Shown: piece after piece, positions 54,855 to 63,650 of the stretch
Layout: each line of letters opens with the position of its first letter
Position numbering within the stretch: the stretch's first letter is position 1
Source: an uncultured bacterium
GTDB taxonomy: Bacteria; Verrucomicrobiota; Kiritimatiellia; RFP12; UBA1067
Assembly: GCA_902761035.1 (NCBI GenBank)
Contig: CACWIW010000005.1
Span: forward strand, 1 to 64,000
Direction of reading: 5' to 3'
DNA: 64,000 nucleotides
Program-made: the position numbers and the translations under genes
Notes under the pieces: model-generated
Told to the model about the DNA's origin: nothing
What the model saw: only the letters and a program-made list of their open reading frames with translations
The model's database searches: none

Positions 54855-56254
54855 AACTTCAATTTCGCATAAACCCCGTCACGCTCAAGGAGCTGCGCCA
54901 GTTGGTGCGCTCGCGCCTCATCCTCTGGGGCATGGCGCTGTTTCCGGTCGTGCTTCTCGCCACCACGGCGATCGTGCTTTCGTCGGAGATGCACGACATG
55001 TCGCCCATGGAGGTGACTTACGGAAAGGGTCTTGGAGGGGGACCGCTTGTCGCGGTGTCGGTGATCACCGCCATCGTCACGTGCGGACTGATACCGATCT
55101 TCACGTCCATCAAGACCGCCATCGAGACGAGCAGGACCAGTCTCGGACTGGAGTTCACCACGGCGCTCACCCCCGCACAGATAGCCTCGGGCAAGATAAC
55201 GGCCGCGGCAGTCATATCCGCGATCGCGGTGGCGCTCGCAATGCCGTTCTTCGTCCTTTCGTACCTGATGCGGGGTGTGGATCTTTCCTCCACCATCATC
55301 ATCCCTGTCGAACTGCTTGTCGGCGGCGTGATTATGGCCGCGGTTGGACTGCTGCCGGCCTGCTCGCGGCGTTCGATCGCGATGAAGATCATCCTGCTGC
55401 TTGCGGTGTACACGCTTCTGCTGATGTTCTTGTCGGGCATGACCGCCTTTCTGGCCATTGGAAGTGCCATGCGCAGCGGTGGTGGGTCGTCATCATGGTC
55501 GTTCGCGGGCGTGTTCACACTATTCTACGTGCCGATTGCCATGATCGCCTGTTGCCGTGCGCAGGCGGCGGCGGAGCTTGCGCCGCCGCATACGGACTTC
55601 TGCCGTCCGTTGCGCATCACGCAGGCGGCGCTCTTCGCCGTAGGTCTGCCGCTGGCGGCTGTCGCAGATAACGACCCTTGTCTCATATTGTATTTAGTAT
55701 GGGTCTTTGTTGCCGGAATGATCGCGGTGGGCGCGGCGTCGCGTCCGCTGCCCATCACGCGCGGCGCAATGATCCACGCGCCACGTTCGCTGCCTCCGCG
55801 CCTGCTCGCGTTTCCTTTTGCGACTGGAAGCGTGCCCTCGATGATTTTCGCAATGGTGCTTGCCTTGGCGGCAGTTGCCGTGATTGCGCTGAAAACACAC
55901 GGTACTCACGATTTCGACGGTACTGAAAAGTTCATGCTCATGGTGTTTGAATGTGGTAGCCTCCTCCTGATCGCCGGATCGGTCGCGCGGTTGGTTCACG
56001 CCAGCCACAGACGCCTCGCGAAAGCCCTCGGCAAAATCGCCGTTGCGTATATTGTCATGATCAACGTGCTTAACATCCTTTCGGATTTTGACGTGCTGGA
56101 AAGGCAATCGTTGAGGGCGTGGCCATGCAACATTGAAGGAATTACGAGGATACCTGAAGCCCATATCGGCCTCGCGGTCCTGTTCAGCCTCACGGCGATC
56201 ACGCTTCTCGTCTTCGCTTTCGCAAATGACTTCAGCAGATTCCGCAAACCATGA
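54851..56254 (+). CDS. ABC transporter permease
   Basis: 467 residues, ATGA-coupled to the ATPase. An N-terminal INPVTLKELRQLVRSR segment, the usual ABC-2-type amphipathic start, is followed by about eleven hydrophobic helices (for example LILWGMALFPVVLLATTAIV and SMIFAMVLALAAVAVIAL). The central EFTTALTPAQIASGK motif is shared with ABC-2 permeases. It probably pairs as a single-chain two-bundle permease with the ATPase. The substrate is unknown. Confidence 0.85.
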   Translation: MKLQFRINPVTLKELRQLVRSRLILWGMALFPVVLLATTAIVLSSEMHDMSPMEVTYGKGLGGGPLVAVSVITAIVTCGLIPIFTSIKTAIETSRTSLGLEFTTALTPAQIASGKITAAAVISAIAVALAMPFFVLSYLMRGVDLSSTIIIPVELLVGGVIMAAVGLLPACSRRSIAMKIILLLAVYTLLLMFLSGMTAFLAIGSAMRSGGGSSSWSFAGVFTLFYVPIAMIACCRAQAAAELAPPHTDFCRPLRITQAALFAVGLPLAAVADNDPCLILYLVWVFVAGMIAVGAASRPLPITRGAMIHAPRSLPPRLLAFPFATGSVPSMIFAMVLALAAVAVIALKTHGTHDFDGTEKFMLMVFECGSLLLIAGSVARLVHASHRRLAKALGKIAVAYIVMINVLNILSDFDVLERQSLRAWPCNIEGITRIPEAHIGLAVLFSLTAITLLVFAFANDFSRFRKP

Positions 56255-56991
56255 CAGAAGCCGAACAACAGGGACTTGCCGACGGACGCGCACTGCGCTT
56301 TCTGATTCCCCGGCGCGCGCTGCGCGGCGGGCCAGGTTCCGTCGCCGCACCGCGCGCCGGCGAGTCGCTTGAGTTCCAGGACTACCGCGACTACGCCCCC
56401 GGAGACGACCTGCGCAATCTCGACTGGAACGTCCTCGCCCGCTCCGACCGCGAGGTTGTGAAGGTCCACCGCGAGGAGGTGGCGCCCGTCATCGAGATGT
56501 TCCGCGACGCGTCCGCCTCGATGGACGTGCCGCCGGCGAAGCGCGAGACCGGCGACTACATCTTCGGTCTCTTCACCGCCGCCGCCACCGGTTGCCGCGT
56601 GGTCGAGCGCGACGAGCCGCGCACGCCGCGTTCAGTCCGCATCGTAATCTCAGACCTGATGACTGATCTCGACCCCGAACGTGAACTCGCCCGACTCTCG
56701 CATCTTGCCGCGTCCGTGATCGTGATACGCATTCTTTCCCGTTCGGAAATCTCGCCGGAGACAGGCGGCTCGGGCGAACTTGTGGACAGCGAGACGGGCG
56801 AAAGGCGCGAACTCGCCCTCAACGACGAGACCGTGTCCGCCTATCTCAAGGCGCTTGAGTCGCACACCGCCCGCTGGCGCGCCGCCGCACGTCGTTTCAA
56901 CGCCGCGTTCATCGACCTCGCCGCCGAATCGCCCCGTGCCGACGTGGTGCGCGAGCTTGCCGCAGCCGGAATCGTGGAGGGACGCCGATGA
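56251..56991 (+). CDS. DUF58 protein
   Basis: 246 residues, ATGA-coupled to the permease. The DUF58 core is plain: GESLEFQDYRDYAPGDDLRNLDWNVLARSD, followed by a VWA-like metal-site motif FRDASASMD. Proteins of this family work with MoxR ATPases and BatA proteins. The stop overlaps the start of the next gene. Confidence 0.9.
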   Translation: MTEAEQQGLADGRALRFLIPRRALRGGPGSVAAPRAGESLEFQDYRDYAPGDDLRNLDWNVLARSDREVVKVHREEVAPVIEMFRDASASMDVPPAKRETGDYIFGLFTAAATGCRVVERDEPRTPRSVRIVISDLMTDLDPERELARLSHLAASVIVIRILSRSEISPETGGSGELVDSETGERRELALNDETVSAYLKALESHTARWRAAARRFNAAFIDLAAESPRADVVRELAAAGIVEGRR

Positions 56992-59900
56992 TACTCGCAA
57001 CGCCTCTCGCCGCCGCAGGATTCGCCACCGCCGCCGTGCTGACAGCGGTGTACTGCTTTCGCCGCCGTAGTCCGCCGAAGTCTGTGGGATCGCTGCTTCT
57101 TTGGCCCAAGCCGTCCGCATCGCTTTCCGCCGCGCGTCGTCGCGACCGCCTTCGCACGCCGCCGAGCTTCTGGCTTGAACTCTTCACGCTCGTGGCGCTC
57201 GTGTGCGCCGCGCTCACGCCGCTCACATGGCGCAGCTCGTCTGGATCGCTCGCCGTGATTCTCGACACGTCGCCATCCATGAGCGCCGGCGATGCGGGGA
57301 AGAAGGCCGCCGAATTCCTTGAGCGTGAGAAGAAGCGCGGCGCGAAAGACTCTATCCGCGTACGCACGGCGAAGGACGCGCGCGCCCTTGAACGCGAAAT
57401 CGCCTCGGCGCGCGCGATACAGCTTCCCGGTGACGAGATACTCGTGCTCACCGACCGTCCGCCGGAAAGCGAATTGCCCGCCGCCGGAATCAGGTGGGAG
57501 GCGTTCGGCGTCCCTGCGTCCAACTGCGCCATCACGGCAGTGCGCAGACGCCGCCGCGATCCCGCGCATGATTCCGTGTTCATCGAAGTGCGCCGTTTCG
57601 GGGAGGGACAGGATTCGTGCGTTCTTGAGATTGAGGGCGTGGGTAAATCGACTTTGAAGTTTGACGCGGAAGGGCGCGCGCTCTTCTCCGGAACTGTTGC
57701 GGCCAATCTGCCATCGATCAAGGCGTCCATTCCGCACGACGCCCTTGACGCCGACAACGAGGTACATCTCGCACCGGCCGACGTTCCGTCCGTCTCGGTC
57801 GCGCTCGACATTGCGGACAAAGAGCTTTCGTCTCTCGTGAAACGCGCGCTCGACGCCACGGGTTACGTACGCGAGTACGCGACGGGTGACGAGGCGGTGG
57901 ATTTAGTTGTTGCGGATCGCGGCGGCGGTCGCGGGGCGACCGCCCTACCGGCTACGGATCGCGGCTCGCCGGGACGGCTCGCCCTACCGGCGTATCGTCT
58001 TGAGTTTCTGGCTTCTGGCACCAACTACGTGAGAGGGCCGGTGTGGGCGGAACCGGGTGAACGGATTCTTGAGGGCGTGTCACTCGACGGCATGGCGTAC
58101 GCGCTTGCCGACGCCGAACCAGAAGGCGTGGCCGTGGCATCCGTCGCCCGGCGGCCGCTTGTCGCCGTCGGCACGAATGTCTGCACGGTTGCGTTCTCCA
58201 ACCCGCGTCTCGCGTTCTTCCGTTCGCCCGCTTTCCCGGCGCTCGTGCAGAACGTCGCGGCGGCGGCATCGGAGGCGGCGCGTGGCGGTGCGAAGAAGGT
58301 TCAGGGAGGAGAGACGTCGGATGTCCTTGACGCCGGCGAATCGGATCTCACGCGCTGCGGTTCCGGCAGTTTCGGCGCTCCAGCCGCGACGCCTGAGAAC
58401 GTCCTGCGCACAAGTTCCGCCGCGTGGATTCCCGCCCTTGCGGCGATCGCCGCGCTGTTGCTTCACTTCTATCTCTACAGGAAAAAGGCCGCGCTCGTGG
58501 CGGCGGCGTTCGCGGTGCTGGCGATGGCCCGGCCCGTCTTCCCCATGAAGGAACGGTGTGGGACGTTAGTGGTGGTGGCCGACAGATCTCTTTCGATGGG
58601 CGACGCCGCGCTGAAGGAGCAGGAGAAGATCATTCGCTCGCTCGCATCGAAGCGTCCTGCCGCCGCCGAGCTTGCCGTCGTCTCGTTCGGACGCGGTGCC
58701 GCCGTGGAGCAACAGCCGTCCAAAGAGGGCTTTGAAGGATTTATCCAGACCATTGGCCGCGACGGTTCCGACCTTCCGGGCGCGCTTGCCAAGGCGGAGG
58801 CGCTTGGACGCGACGGGGCGCGCCACTCCCGCGTTCTCGTGATGTCCGACGGCCTCACCGACAACGACGGCGAGGCTGCATGTGCGTTGCCGGTGGACAC
58901 CATGCTCCAGACGCGTCCCTTTGCGCACGACCTCGCCGTGTCGCGCATCGACGCGTCTCCTTCCGTTGCGCCCGGGGGATTCGTTTGCGCGACGGCGTGG
59001 ATCTACGCGCCCGAGACGTCCACCAACAGCTACGCCCTCGTGTGCGGCACGAACGTGGTGGCGCGCGGGGCGATGGTGTTCCGCGAAGGGCTTACGCCGC
59101 TCGTGTTCCGCGACCGCGCGGAGAGGCCCGGCATCAGACGCTACACGCTCACCGTCTCGCCATCGGGGGAGGATCCGTGTCCCGAGAACAACCGCGCGAC
59201 GTTCATCGTGGAGACGCGCGGTGGGCGTCCGCTCCTCTGGCTTTATGACGGCGTGGGATCTCCGGCCGCGTCGGTTGCGCGAGCGGCGGGCGTGAACGTG
59301 GAGGAGCGAAACGCCGCTGAGTTCGAGTGCAGCGTGGAGGCACTTGCGGGGTACGGCGGCGTGGCCCTCGAAAACGTCCCCGCGAAGCATTTCCAGCCAG
59401 CCGCGATGAGGTCGCTTGCGGCATTCGTGCAGGAACTCGGAAGGGGGCTTGCGCTTACCGGAGGCGACAAGGCGTTCGGGCCGGGCGGGTGGTACCGCAC
59501 GGCCGTGGAGGATGTTCTGCCCGTGTCGCTCGAACTGCGTCAGGAGCATCGCAAGCAGACGGTGGCGATGGCGATCGTGATGGACCGTTCGGGGTCGATG
59601 GCGTGCGGGGCCGGAAGCGGCGGACGCACGAAGATGGACATGGCGAACCTCGGTGCCGCGAGCGCCATTGACATGCTGGGGCCGATGGACCAGGTGTCGG
59701 TGATCGCAGTGGACTCCGCTCCGCACATGGTGTTGCCGCTCCAGTACGCCTCGGAGGCGAAGGCGAAACGGGGCCGCGTGCTGTCCATTCGCTCCGAGGG
59801 CGGCGGCATATTCGTGAAGGAAGGCCTCATGGCCGGCATACGCGAACTGGCGAAGGCGAATGTACCGTCAAAGCACATCATCCTCTTTGCGGACGCCGCC

Positions 59901-61115
59901 GACGCAGAGGAAGCGGGCGATTACGAGAACTATTTGTCCAAGGCGCTCGCAACCGGGATAACCGTGAGCGTGATTGCGCTGGGAACGCAGCGCGACTACG
60001 ACGCCAAGCTGCTCAAGCTCATCGCCGAGGCGGGGCACGGAGAGTGTTATTTCGAGGACAACGCGGCGGAAATCCCGCGCATCTTCCAGCAGGACACCTA
60101 TCTCGTCTGCAAGGCGACGATGGAGACGAACCCCGCGCCCGTCAAGGTCGTGTCGGCGCTCAGGCAGGTGTCGGACGCCGCTGTTCCGGACAAACTCGTC
60201 GTGGGCGGCTACAACGTCACGTACCGCCGAGAGGGGAGCGACGTTGCCATGTTCGCGCTTCCGGCGAACGACGACCCCGCGCCGCTGCTTGCGTTCAGGC
60301 AAGCGGGGCTTGGACGCACGCTCGCGTTCACGGGAGAACTGTCCGGACAGTACTCCGCGCCGCTCATGACATCCGAATACGGCGCGGAACTCACGGCGGC
60401 GATCGCGCGGTGGACGCTCGGTGAAGACGGCGCATCGGCGTCGGGCTTCTACTTTGAGCGCAGGGCGGTATCTGGGGGAATGCGCGTCACGGCGGTGGCG
60501 GAAAGCGACAATCCGCTCGCCGCGCTTTCGAACGCCGGGCTGCCGCTCGTGACGATCATCCAGCGCGAAGGGTCGGGCCCCGAAAAGGTGCAGAGCGCGC
60601 TCACGTGGGACGACGCCGAGACGCTTTCCGCGTTTGTGCCTCTCTCGGGCGGCGAGACGGCGTTCCCCGTGGTGATACTTCCCTCCGGCAAGCCTTTTGC
60701 GCTGCCGCCGATCTGTCTGCCGTATCCAGGGGAATACAGACGCGCGCCGGATCCCCGCGCCGGCCAGCGCAACCTCGCGCGGCTTTCGGAATCCACGGGC
60801 GGACGCTCGCTCACCACGGCGGATACGGTGTGGGACGCGCTTCCGCCGTTCCGCCACGCAGTGCAGCTGGCACCGGCAATCTACATCATCGCTGCGCTCA
60901 TCCTGCTTGCGTCAGTCGCTGCCGCGCGTTTGGGGTGGAAGCTCCCCGTGTTCAGGCTGCCCTCGTTGCCGAAAAAGCCGAAGAAACTGGAGCATCCGAA
61001 GAAACCGGAAAGACCGGATAATTCGGAACCTCCGGAACCGCCGGAAAATCCGGAACCTCAGGAAAGCGCCACCGCCGCTGCCTTCGCCGCCGTCCGCCGC
61101 CGCACCCGCCGATAA
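56988..61115 (+). CDS. BatA-type membrane protein with three VWA-like domains and an amidotransferase-like domain
   Basis: 1375 residues. The N-terminal 90 residues are a BatA domain with two membrane helices. Three VWA-like domains carry intact metal-site motifs: DTSPSMS (about 93), DRSLSMG (about 527) and DRSGSMA (about 865). Between the second and third lies a GATase-like domain (RPLLWLYDGVGSP...GGVALENVP...ALTGGDKAFGPGGW). Two further helices occur near 480 and one near 1310, then a Pro/Glu/Lys-rich tail. Typical BatA or BatB proteins are about 330 residues, so this is a fused giant. Residues about 312-335 derive from two palindromic elements. It probably forms the outward platform of the MoxR system. 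Its stop abuts the convergent peptidase gene. Confidence 0.85.
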   Translation: MILATPLAAAGFATAAVLTAVYCFRRRSPPKSVGSLLLWPKPSASLSAARRRDRLRTPPSFWLELFTLVALVCAALTPLTWRSSSGSLAVILDTSPSMSAGDAGKKAAEFLEREKKRGAKDSIRVRTAKDARALEREIASARAIQLPGDEILVLTDRPPESELPAAGIRWEAFGVPASNCAITAVRRRRRDPAHDSVFIEVRRFGEGQDSCVLEIEGVGKSTLKFDAEGRALFSGTVAANLPSIKASIPHDALDADNEVHLAPADVPSVSVALDIADKELSSLVKRALDATGYVREYATGDEAVDLVVADRGGGRGATALPATDRGSPGRLALPAYRLEFLASGTNYVRGPVWAEPGERILEGVSLDGMAYALADAEPEGVAVASVARRPLVAVGTNVCTVAFSNPRLAFFRSPAFPALVQNVAAAASEAARGGAKKVQGGETSDVLDAGESDLTRCGSGSFGAPAATPENVLRTSSAAWIPALAAIAALLLHFYLYRKKAALVAAAFAVLAMARPVFPMKERCGTLVVVADRSLSMGDAALKEQEKIIRSLASKRPAAAELAVVSFGRGAAVEQQPSKEGFEGFIQTIGRDGSDLPGALAKAEALGRDGARHSRVLVMSDGLTDNDGEAACALPVDTMLQTRPFAHDLAVSRIDASPSVAPGGFVCATAWIYAPETSTNSYALVCGTNVVARGAMVFREGLTPLVFRDRAERPGIRRYTLTVSPSGEDPCPENNRATFIVETRGGRPLLWLYDGVGSPAASVARAAGVNVEERNAAEFECSVEALAGYGGVALENVPAKHFQPAAMRSLAAFVQELGRGLALTGGDKAFGPGGWYRTAVEDVLPVSLELRQEHRKQTVAMAIVMDRSGSMACGAGSGGRTKMDMANLGAASAIDMLGPMDQVSVIAVDSAPHMVLPLQYASEAKAKRGRVLSIRSEGGGIFVKEGLMAGIRELAKANVPSKHIILFADAADAEEAGDYENYLSKALATGITVSVIALGTQRDYDAKLLKLIAEAGHGECYFEDNAAEIPRIFQQDTYLVCKATMETNPAPVKVVSALRQVSDAAVPDKLVVGGYNVTYRREGSDVAMFALPANDDPAPLLAFRQAGLGRTLAFTGELSGQYSAPLMTSEYGAELTAAIARWTLGEDGASASGFYFERRAVSGGMRVTAVAESDNPLAALSNAGLPLVTIIQREGSGPEKVQSALTWDDAETLSAFVPLSGGETAFPVVILPSGKPFALPPICLPYPGEYRRAPDPRAGQRNLARLSESTGGRSLTTADTVWDALPPFRHAVQLAPAIYIIAALILLASVAAARLGWKLPVFRLPSLPKKPKKLEHPKKPERPDNSEPPEPPENPEPQESATAAAFAAVRRRTRR
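57924..57951 (+). repeat. In-frame REP-like palindrome 7
   Basis: Identical arms and loop to elements 3 and 5 (GGCGGTCGC/GCGACCGCC), then CTACCGG. It lies 24 kb away from them, in the BatA/VWA gene. Confidence 0.75.
57960..57990 (+). repeat. In-frame REP-like palindrome 8
   Basis: Matches the intergenic copy at 24252-24278 at 24 of 27 positions and ends CTACCGG. It codes RGSPGRLALPA. Confidence 0.65.
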
Positions 61116-62267
61116 TTACCTGCCCAGCAGATAACGCGTCAGGGCTTCTGCGTAGAGGTTCATTGACGAGATTGATCCGCGTTCCCTTGATGCGTGTGGC
61201 TCGCAGCCGTCTGCCGTGAAGATCACAATCGGCAGGCCGAGGTGGACGTAGTACGTCGCGTCCGTGGCGGCGCTCATGCGTCCGAGGCGCAGGTTGGGGA
61301 TGGTGGTACGGAGGGAATTGTAAAGGGCGGCGATTTCCGGATCGCCCTCGCGGTTCGTCACGGGAAGGCGGTGGGGCGTCTTCGGTGCCTGTACTTCGCA
61401 GCCGGTCGTGCGGCGCAGGCAATCGCAGATGAGCCGGTAATCGCCCATCGTGGTGAAACGGCATGAAAGCGTCATGGAGGCGTCGTCAGGCACGACGTTG
61501 GATGTTTCTCCGCCCGTGATGATAGTGGGCGAGGCGATGGTGCGCCAAGTGCCGGTGCCGGGAGCCTCGGCCTCCCACACCGATTTGAACACGGCGTATC
61601 CTTCGCACAGTTTCGAGATCGGGTTGTCGAGCGCCCACGGACGCGAGGAGTGTCCACCCTTGCCATGCGCCACGAGCCGTATGAGGGCGTGTCCTTTCTC
61701 GCCGATGAAGAGCTGTCCCGGTTCCTCTCCGGCGGAGTCGCCCACCAGCACCATCTTCTTCGGCACGTATCCACGGTCAATCATCATCTTCGGCGTGGGT
61801 GTTCCGATCTTGCCGCCTTCCTCGTCCGTCGCGATCATCGCACCGACTGATGCCTTTCCGACGAGGTTGGCGAGCACCTGCGCGATGACTGCGACGTTGC
61901 CTTTCGTGTCGCACGCGCCGCGTGCATACACCCAGTCGCCCTCCGTTCGCGGGATGAACATCGCGTCATCCGCCGGCACCACGTCGACGTGCGACACGAA
62001 CACGTAGTCGTGCGTCTTCCCCGGCGTTGTGGAGGCATACAGCGCGACCATTCCCTTTTCATTGGTCTCGACGGCGCAGCAGACGCCGCGCGCCTCCAGC
62101 CACGTCTTCAGCACGTCGACGGCCTTGCGCAGGTTCTGCTTGTCGCGGGAGACGCTTTTCACGCGCAGGAGCGAGTCCAGAAGCTCCAAGTCAATGGTGG
62201 AGTTTGCCTTCGGCGCCGCGAAGGCGAGGCAGGGCATAATCAGAATGGCTAGTACAGTTCTTTTCAT
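61116..62267 (-). CDS. Secreted M20-family metallopeptidase
   Basis: 383 residues. The start is CAT 62265-62267 (MKRTVLAIL); longer frames include the promoter and a second gene's leader. A Sec signal ends LAFAA. The zinc-site series is complete: FVSHVDVVPAD, RGACDTKGNVA, TDEEGGK, VLVGDSAGEE and a C-terminal EPHASRERG. The dimerisation domain contains GGHSSRPW. M20 enzymes act on peptides or acyl-amino acids; export suggests peptide scavenging. The 3' end touches the convergent BatA/VWA stop with no spacer. Confidence 0.85.
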   Translation of the reverse strand: MKRTVLAILIMPCLAFAAPKANSTIDLELLDSLLRVKSVSRDKQNLRKAVDVLKTWLEARGVCCAVETNEKGMVALYASTTPGKTHDYVFVSHVDVVPADDAMFIPRTEGDWVYARGACDTKGNVAVIAQVLANLVGKASVGAMIATDEEGGKIGTPTPKMMIDRGYVPKKMVLVGDSAGEEPGQLFIGEKGHALIRLVAHGKGGHSSRPWALDNPISKLCEGYAVFKSVWEAEAPGTGTWRTIASPTIITGGETSNVVPDDASMTLSCRFTTMGDYRLICDCLRRTTGCEVQAPKTPHRLPVTNREGDPEIAALYNSLRTTIPNLRLGRMSAATDATYYVHLGLPIVIFTADGCEPHASRERGSISSMNLYAEALTRYLLGR

Positions 62268-62274
62268 GGCGAAG

Positions 62275-62303
62275 ATGATACCAAATATGTCTGGGGGTGT
62301 AAA
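62275..62303 (-). promoter_or_regulatory. Promoter of the M20 gene, apparently leaderless
   Basis: On the minus strand TTTACA (62298-62303) and TATCAT (62275-62280, preceded by TGG) have a 17-bp spacer. Seven bases separate the -10 box from the ATG. Confidence 0.65.
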
Positions 62304-62316
62304 CTCAGCCTGATTT

Positions 62317-62325
62317 TGGTATAAT
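62317..62325 (+). promoter_or_regulatory. Extended -10 of the divergent gene, apparently leaderless
   Basis: TGGTATAAT ends six bases before ATG 62332. The two divergent promoters share a 64-bp intergenic region. Confidence 0.7.
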
Positions 62326-62331
62326 GGACAC

Positions 62332-63642
62332 ATGCCAAAATTTGTTGCCATTTTTCTTGCCGCCGGACTTGCCGTCGCGGCGTATGCAAACAACCTCCGC
62401 GAACCGGAGGTTGAAATCCACGCGACCGGCCTGTGGGGCGTGGCCGGAGAGTCGTTCACGGTCGAGGCGAAGGCGAAGAGCCCGGATGGCGACGACCTCT
62501 CTGGCTTTCACTGGTGCCTGTGCGACGCATCCGGCGCGGTCGTGCTGTCGTGGAAGAAACACTCCGTCACTGGGCGCGCGAAGCGTCTGAAAGCGAACCT
62601 TTCAGCGGGCTCCTACCGGCTTCGGGCGACGGACGGCGCTCGGTTCCGTGGCGACGTGCCCGTGCGCGTGCTCCCGCGTGAGAATCCCTACGCGCATACG
62701 CTGCCGCCCATTGAGATCCACGAGCCGCCCGATCCAGAGACCCCGAGCGGTCCAGTGCGCTTCTGGCGGGATGTCCGGCGCAAGGAATTCTCCCAGGCTC
62801 CAGGGCATCTGCGGACGCCGCGCCGCATCGTGGCGCGGCTTTGCGCCGCATATCCGGAGCGCGTTGACGACCTTGCGGACCTGGTCGACCGCATGGTGGC
62901 GGACATGAAGGCCGTTGGTGAAAACGCGCTGGTATGTCCTGCGGACTGGGACGGCGCGCCGGACCACCTCGGCGCCTGGTACGCCCGGTTCGACGTGGAG
63001 GGACTCAAGGTGTTCCCAATGCTGGAACTCGACGCTGACGCCGCATCTTCGCGTTCCGCACGACACGAACTCCACCGGCGCATCGAAAGACTTGCAGATG
63101 TCGGCATGCGGCACAAGTCGTTCGGCGGAATCTGCATCCGGGTGTCGCGCAAGGACACGCTCGACGCCAAAGAGCGCGCACGCATGAAAGAGGCGCTCGC
63201 CGAACGAGCCCTTTGGGTGGTCGATGACGCTGACCTCGCCGAACTAACGAACCCGCTTCGCACGGAAGACGCGATGGCGCTTGCCGCACGCGGCGAATTC
63301 GGTCGTGCGGCGCGGTCGGGTGCGCGCACCTCGTTCATCCAGGTGTTCCGCACGTTGCCGGCGGTCATGTTCAGCGACGAGGGCACGCCGAGGACCGACG
63401 GTGTGCGTCTGCGTCAGGCGACGTACGAGGGCATGAGCTGGTTCTACGTGGTCAACACAGGCGCGACTTCCGCGCGCGTAAAGCTAGAGGTTCCGGCCCG
63501 CACTCGCGACCTCGCGAAGGACGCGCGAGTGGGCGGAATCTTTGGTGCCGAGGTGCTTGTGTTCACCCTCGGCCCCGGCGAGATGCGCGCTTACGCCGCA
63601 CCCGAGACTGATGTAAAATGTAAATTTGATAGTGGAAAGTGA
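62332..63642 (+). CDS. Secreted protein of unknown function (436 aa)
   Basis: 436 residues with a signal peptide ending AYAN. A first beta-sandwich of about 90 residues (VEIHATGLWGVAGESFTVEAKA...YRLRATDGARF) precedes an alpha/beta region that looks like a partial TIM barrel (LVDRMVADMKAVGENALVCPADW, LKVFPMLELDAD, FGGICIRVSRKD) and a closing beta domain ending LGPGEMRAYAAP. The plan is like that of the hydrolase-like proteins at 7203 and 11936, but no catalytic pair is evident. It is eight bases ahead of argJ and likely co-transcribed with it. Confidence 0.65.
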   Translation: MPKFVAIFLAAGLAVAAYANNLREPEVEIHATGLWGVAGESFTVEAKAKSPDGDDLSGFHWCLCDASGAVVLSWKKHSVTGRAKRLKANLSAGSYRLRATDGARFRGDVPVRVLPRENPYAHTLPPIEIHEPPDPETPSGPVRFWRDVRRKEFSQAPGHLRTPRRIVARLCAAYPERVDDLADLVDRMVADMKAVGENALVCPADWDGAPDHLGAWYARFDVEGLKVFPMLELDADAASSRSARHELHRRIERLADVGMRHKSFGGICIRVSRKDTLDAKERARMKEALAERALWVVDDADLAELTNPLRTEDAMALAARGEFGRAARSGARTSFIQVFRTLPAVMFSDEGTPRTDGVRLRQATYEGMSWFYVVNTGATSARVKLEVPARTRDLAKDARVGGIFGAEVLVFTLGPGEMRAYAAPETDVKCKFDSGK

Positions 63643-63650
63643 AGGAATTA

